This document shows positions 63,801 through 64,000 of a stretch of 64,000 nucleotides of DNA, piece by piece (within the stretch, counting starts at the first letter, position 1; each line of letters begins with the position of its first letter). The stretch is from Acidobacteriota bacterium (GTDB lineage: Bacteria > Acidobacteriota > UBA6911 > RPQK01 > JAJDTT01), in contig JAJDTT010000278.1 in NCBI GenBank assembly GCA_022827025.1, forward strand, positions 1 through 64,000, given 5' to 3'. The notes beneath the pieces were generated by a model that saw only the letters and a list, made by a program, of their open reading frames with translations, did no database searches and was not told where the DNA came from. The position numbers were made by a program, and so were the translations under genes.

Positions 63801-64000
63801 TCCAGCCTCAAATCCGCCAGCCGGGCCTTGGGGTCCGGTCCGTGGCACTCGAAACAGGCGTCGGACAGGATGGGGCGCACCTGCGACTGAAAGTCCACCG
63901 GCGCCTCGTCCACCGTTGAACCCGCCACCCGCGGCGCGCTCAGCAGCGACATACCGGTGAGCACCGCCACGACAACTGCTGGTATCTGTCTGAAAACCCA
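60797..64000 (-). CDS. PSD1 protein: cytochrome-c-like, DUF1549, LamG, DUF1553 (5' end outside window)
   Basis: At least 1057 residues. The frame is open to the edge at 64000, and the visible [20 protein letters not shown] looks like part of a signal peptide, so the true start is outside. Counting from GTG 63970: PSCyt1 heme site CFECH (39-43); DUF1549 (about 146-350) with [16 protein letters not shown] and a second CATCH (327-331); a LamG/concanavalin-like insert (about 480-640) with [23 protein letters not shown]1553 (about 740-1020) with [20 protein letters not shown] and [13 protein letters not shown]. Typical of planctomycete-type surface proteins paired with DUF1501. Confidence 0.9.
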   Translation of the reverse strand, partial: WVFRQIPAVVVAVLTGMSLLSAPRVAGSTVDEAPVDFQSQVRPILSDACFECHGPDPKARLADLRLDLEEGVFSERPTGSPVTPGDPDSSLVYQRITHADAALRMPPKYAHKELTEDQIQVVRRWIEEGAPWEEHWSFTPLTRPDPPQVQSPEWVRNPIDRFVLARLEKEGLALAERADRRTLARRTSLDLTGLPPNPEEVAKFAADPSPNAYATWIDGLMRSPAYGEHRGRYWLDAARYGDTHGLHIDNYREMWAYRDWVVRAFNRNLPFDQFTVDQLAGDLLPEPTPEQLIATGFHRCNITTNEGGVIKEEVEVMYAKDRVDTTGTVWLGLTVGCATCHDHKFDPITQKDFYSLAAFFRNTTQKPLDGNSFDPPPVMIVPASSDAVRWEQLRREEPAARDKRDEIERAAEAEFRRWLDSDRPLDFNLDEFDGSQTFSLELGETPHLRAGSEKRELELSGPARVDRSGPIPFLDLPEDSFVETKDFPGLEADRPFTVSMTFRFREGGSRMILARQIDLEDSNRGWGLEILGDRPSFNVQVKDGRNIGIRGAVENKLEPDRWTNLVVTYDGMRQRTGMNLYLDGAVVPTQGFGRAIRVLEGSIRTSTPLVLGAGDRSSAGKSDFLDGSIRHFRVLDRAVSESEARLLARWETLAAIRGRKPEELDSEDREALRAWFLVRRHEAFGQASRSLTALQDERRAILRGSSLTHVMREKPDSDPMAHILRRGMYDQRGDEVQPATPGVLPAMDPDLPRNRLGLARWLVADDNPLTSRVMVNRFWQEVFGTGLVRTSEDFGSQGEAPTHPELLDWLAAEFRDSGWDVKHLFRLMLDSATYRQSAQATGEKIKKDPGNRLFSRGPRFRMDGEMVRDYALAASGLLERRVGGPSVKTYQPVGLWEAVAMEGSNTRFYEQDSGSAIYRRSLYTFWKRAAPPPQLVVFNAPTREECTVRRERTNTPLQALLTLNGVQFFEAARHLAQRAMQAAPSADQRLEFMASHLLARSLREPEQEVARRAYEDYLSYYGAHPEQAGKALSVGDSEADGSLPKAEFAAWTMVANQLLNLDEVLNK

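Overview
The window is a high-GC (about 60-65% by eye), densely coded stretch of a diderm (LPS-making) bacterial chromosome. It carries lipid A genes (lpxD-fabZ-lpxA-lpxI), BamA/Skp, LolCD, Lnt and LptB. It also carries families common in Acidobacteriota, Planctomycetota and Verrucomicrobiota: DUF1501 and PSD1/DUF1549-DUF1553 proteins, Tat-exported Gfo/Idh/MocA oxidoreductases, and secreted five-bladed propeller proteins. The gene order (clpC-bamA-skp-lpxD-fabZ-lpxA-lpxI-Gfo, and PTS-hprK-rpoN-lptB) fits an Acidobacteriota-like organism best. That is inference; there is no rRNA in the window.

Layout. 1-3793 (+): the end of an MFS exporter, a repeat-rich gap, and two propeller proteins. 3811-7135 (-): a small-molecule or sugar operon with a toroid protein, an SDR and two epimerase-like proteins. 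7244-7757: a broken lgt. 7922-11603 (-): amt, a Tat-type Gfo oxidoreductase and a Tat-type TIM-barrel isomerase. 11774-11861: tRNA-Leu(CAG). 11965-41887 (-): a 30 kb one-directional run of housekeeping and envelope genes: receiver protein, gatB, miaA, Gfo, lpxI, lpxA, fabZ, lpxD, skp, bamA, clpC, lolD, lolC, lysS, nusB, ribH, enoyl-CoA hydratase, pgsA, ptsI, HPr, EIIA-Man, hprK, rpoN, lptB, a large LptC/LptA-like fusion and recJ. An SGNH hydrolase (+) interrupts it at 41956-43197. 43205-49379 (-): a membrane protein, prfB (with programmed frameshift), lnt, a SPOR protein, a stomatin and nfeD. 49733-50870 (+): moaD-moaE-mog. 51200-53557 (-): an SLC13-type transporter with four RCK_C domains. 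53836-57439 (+): a cyclase-family lipoprotein, RidA, an RHH/PIN toxin-antitoxin pair and an SSS symporter. 57459-64000 (-): a lipoprotein propeller paralogue and a DUF1501/PSD1 pair that runs off the end.

How it fits together. The core is an envelope-biogenesis block: lipid A acylation (LpxA/D/I), outer-membrane assembly (BamA, Skp), lipoprotein maturation and sorting (Lnt, LolCD) and LPS transport (LptB plus the LptC/A-like fusion). Next to it is a regulatory-type PTS (EI, HPr, EIIA-Man, HPr kinase; no permease) beside sigma-54. Both ends carry accessory polysaccharide- or metabolite-handling genes. Translational coupling by 4-base ATGA/GTGA overlaps is very common.

The gaps hold several families of short dispersed hairpin repeats, one of them inside the lpx operon. 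The most unusual items are the composite inverted repeats, the 777-residue LptC/LptA-like fusion, MoaD with two residues after its Gly-Gly, the decayed lgt, two coupled proteins with degenerate active sites, and the four-RCK transporter. I found no CRISPR array, transposase, integrase or classical defence island; the RHH/PIN pair is the only such module.
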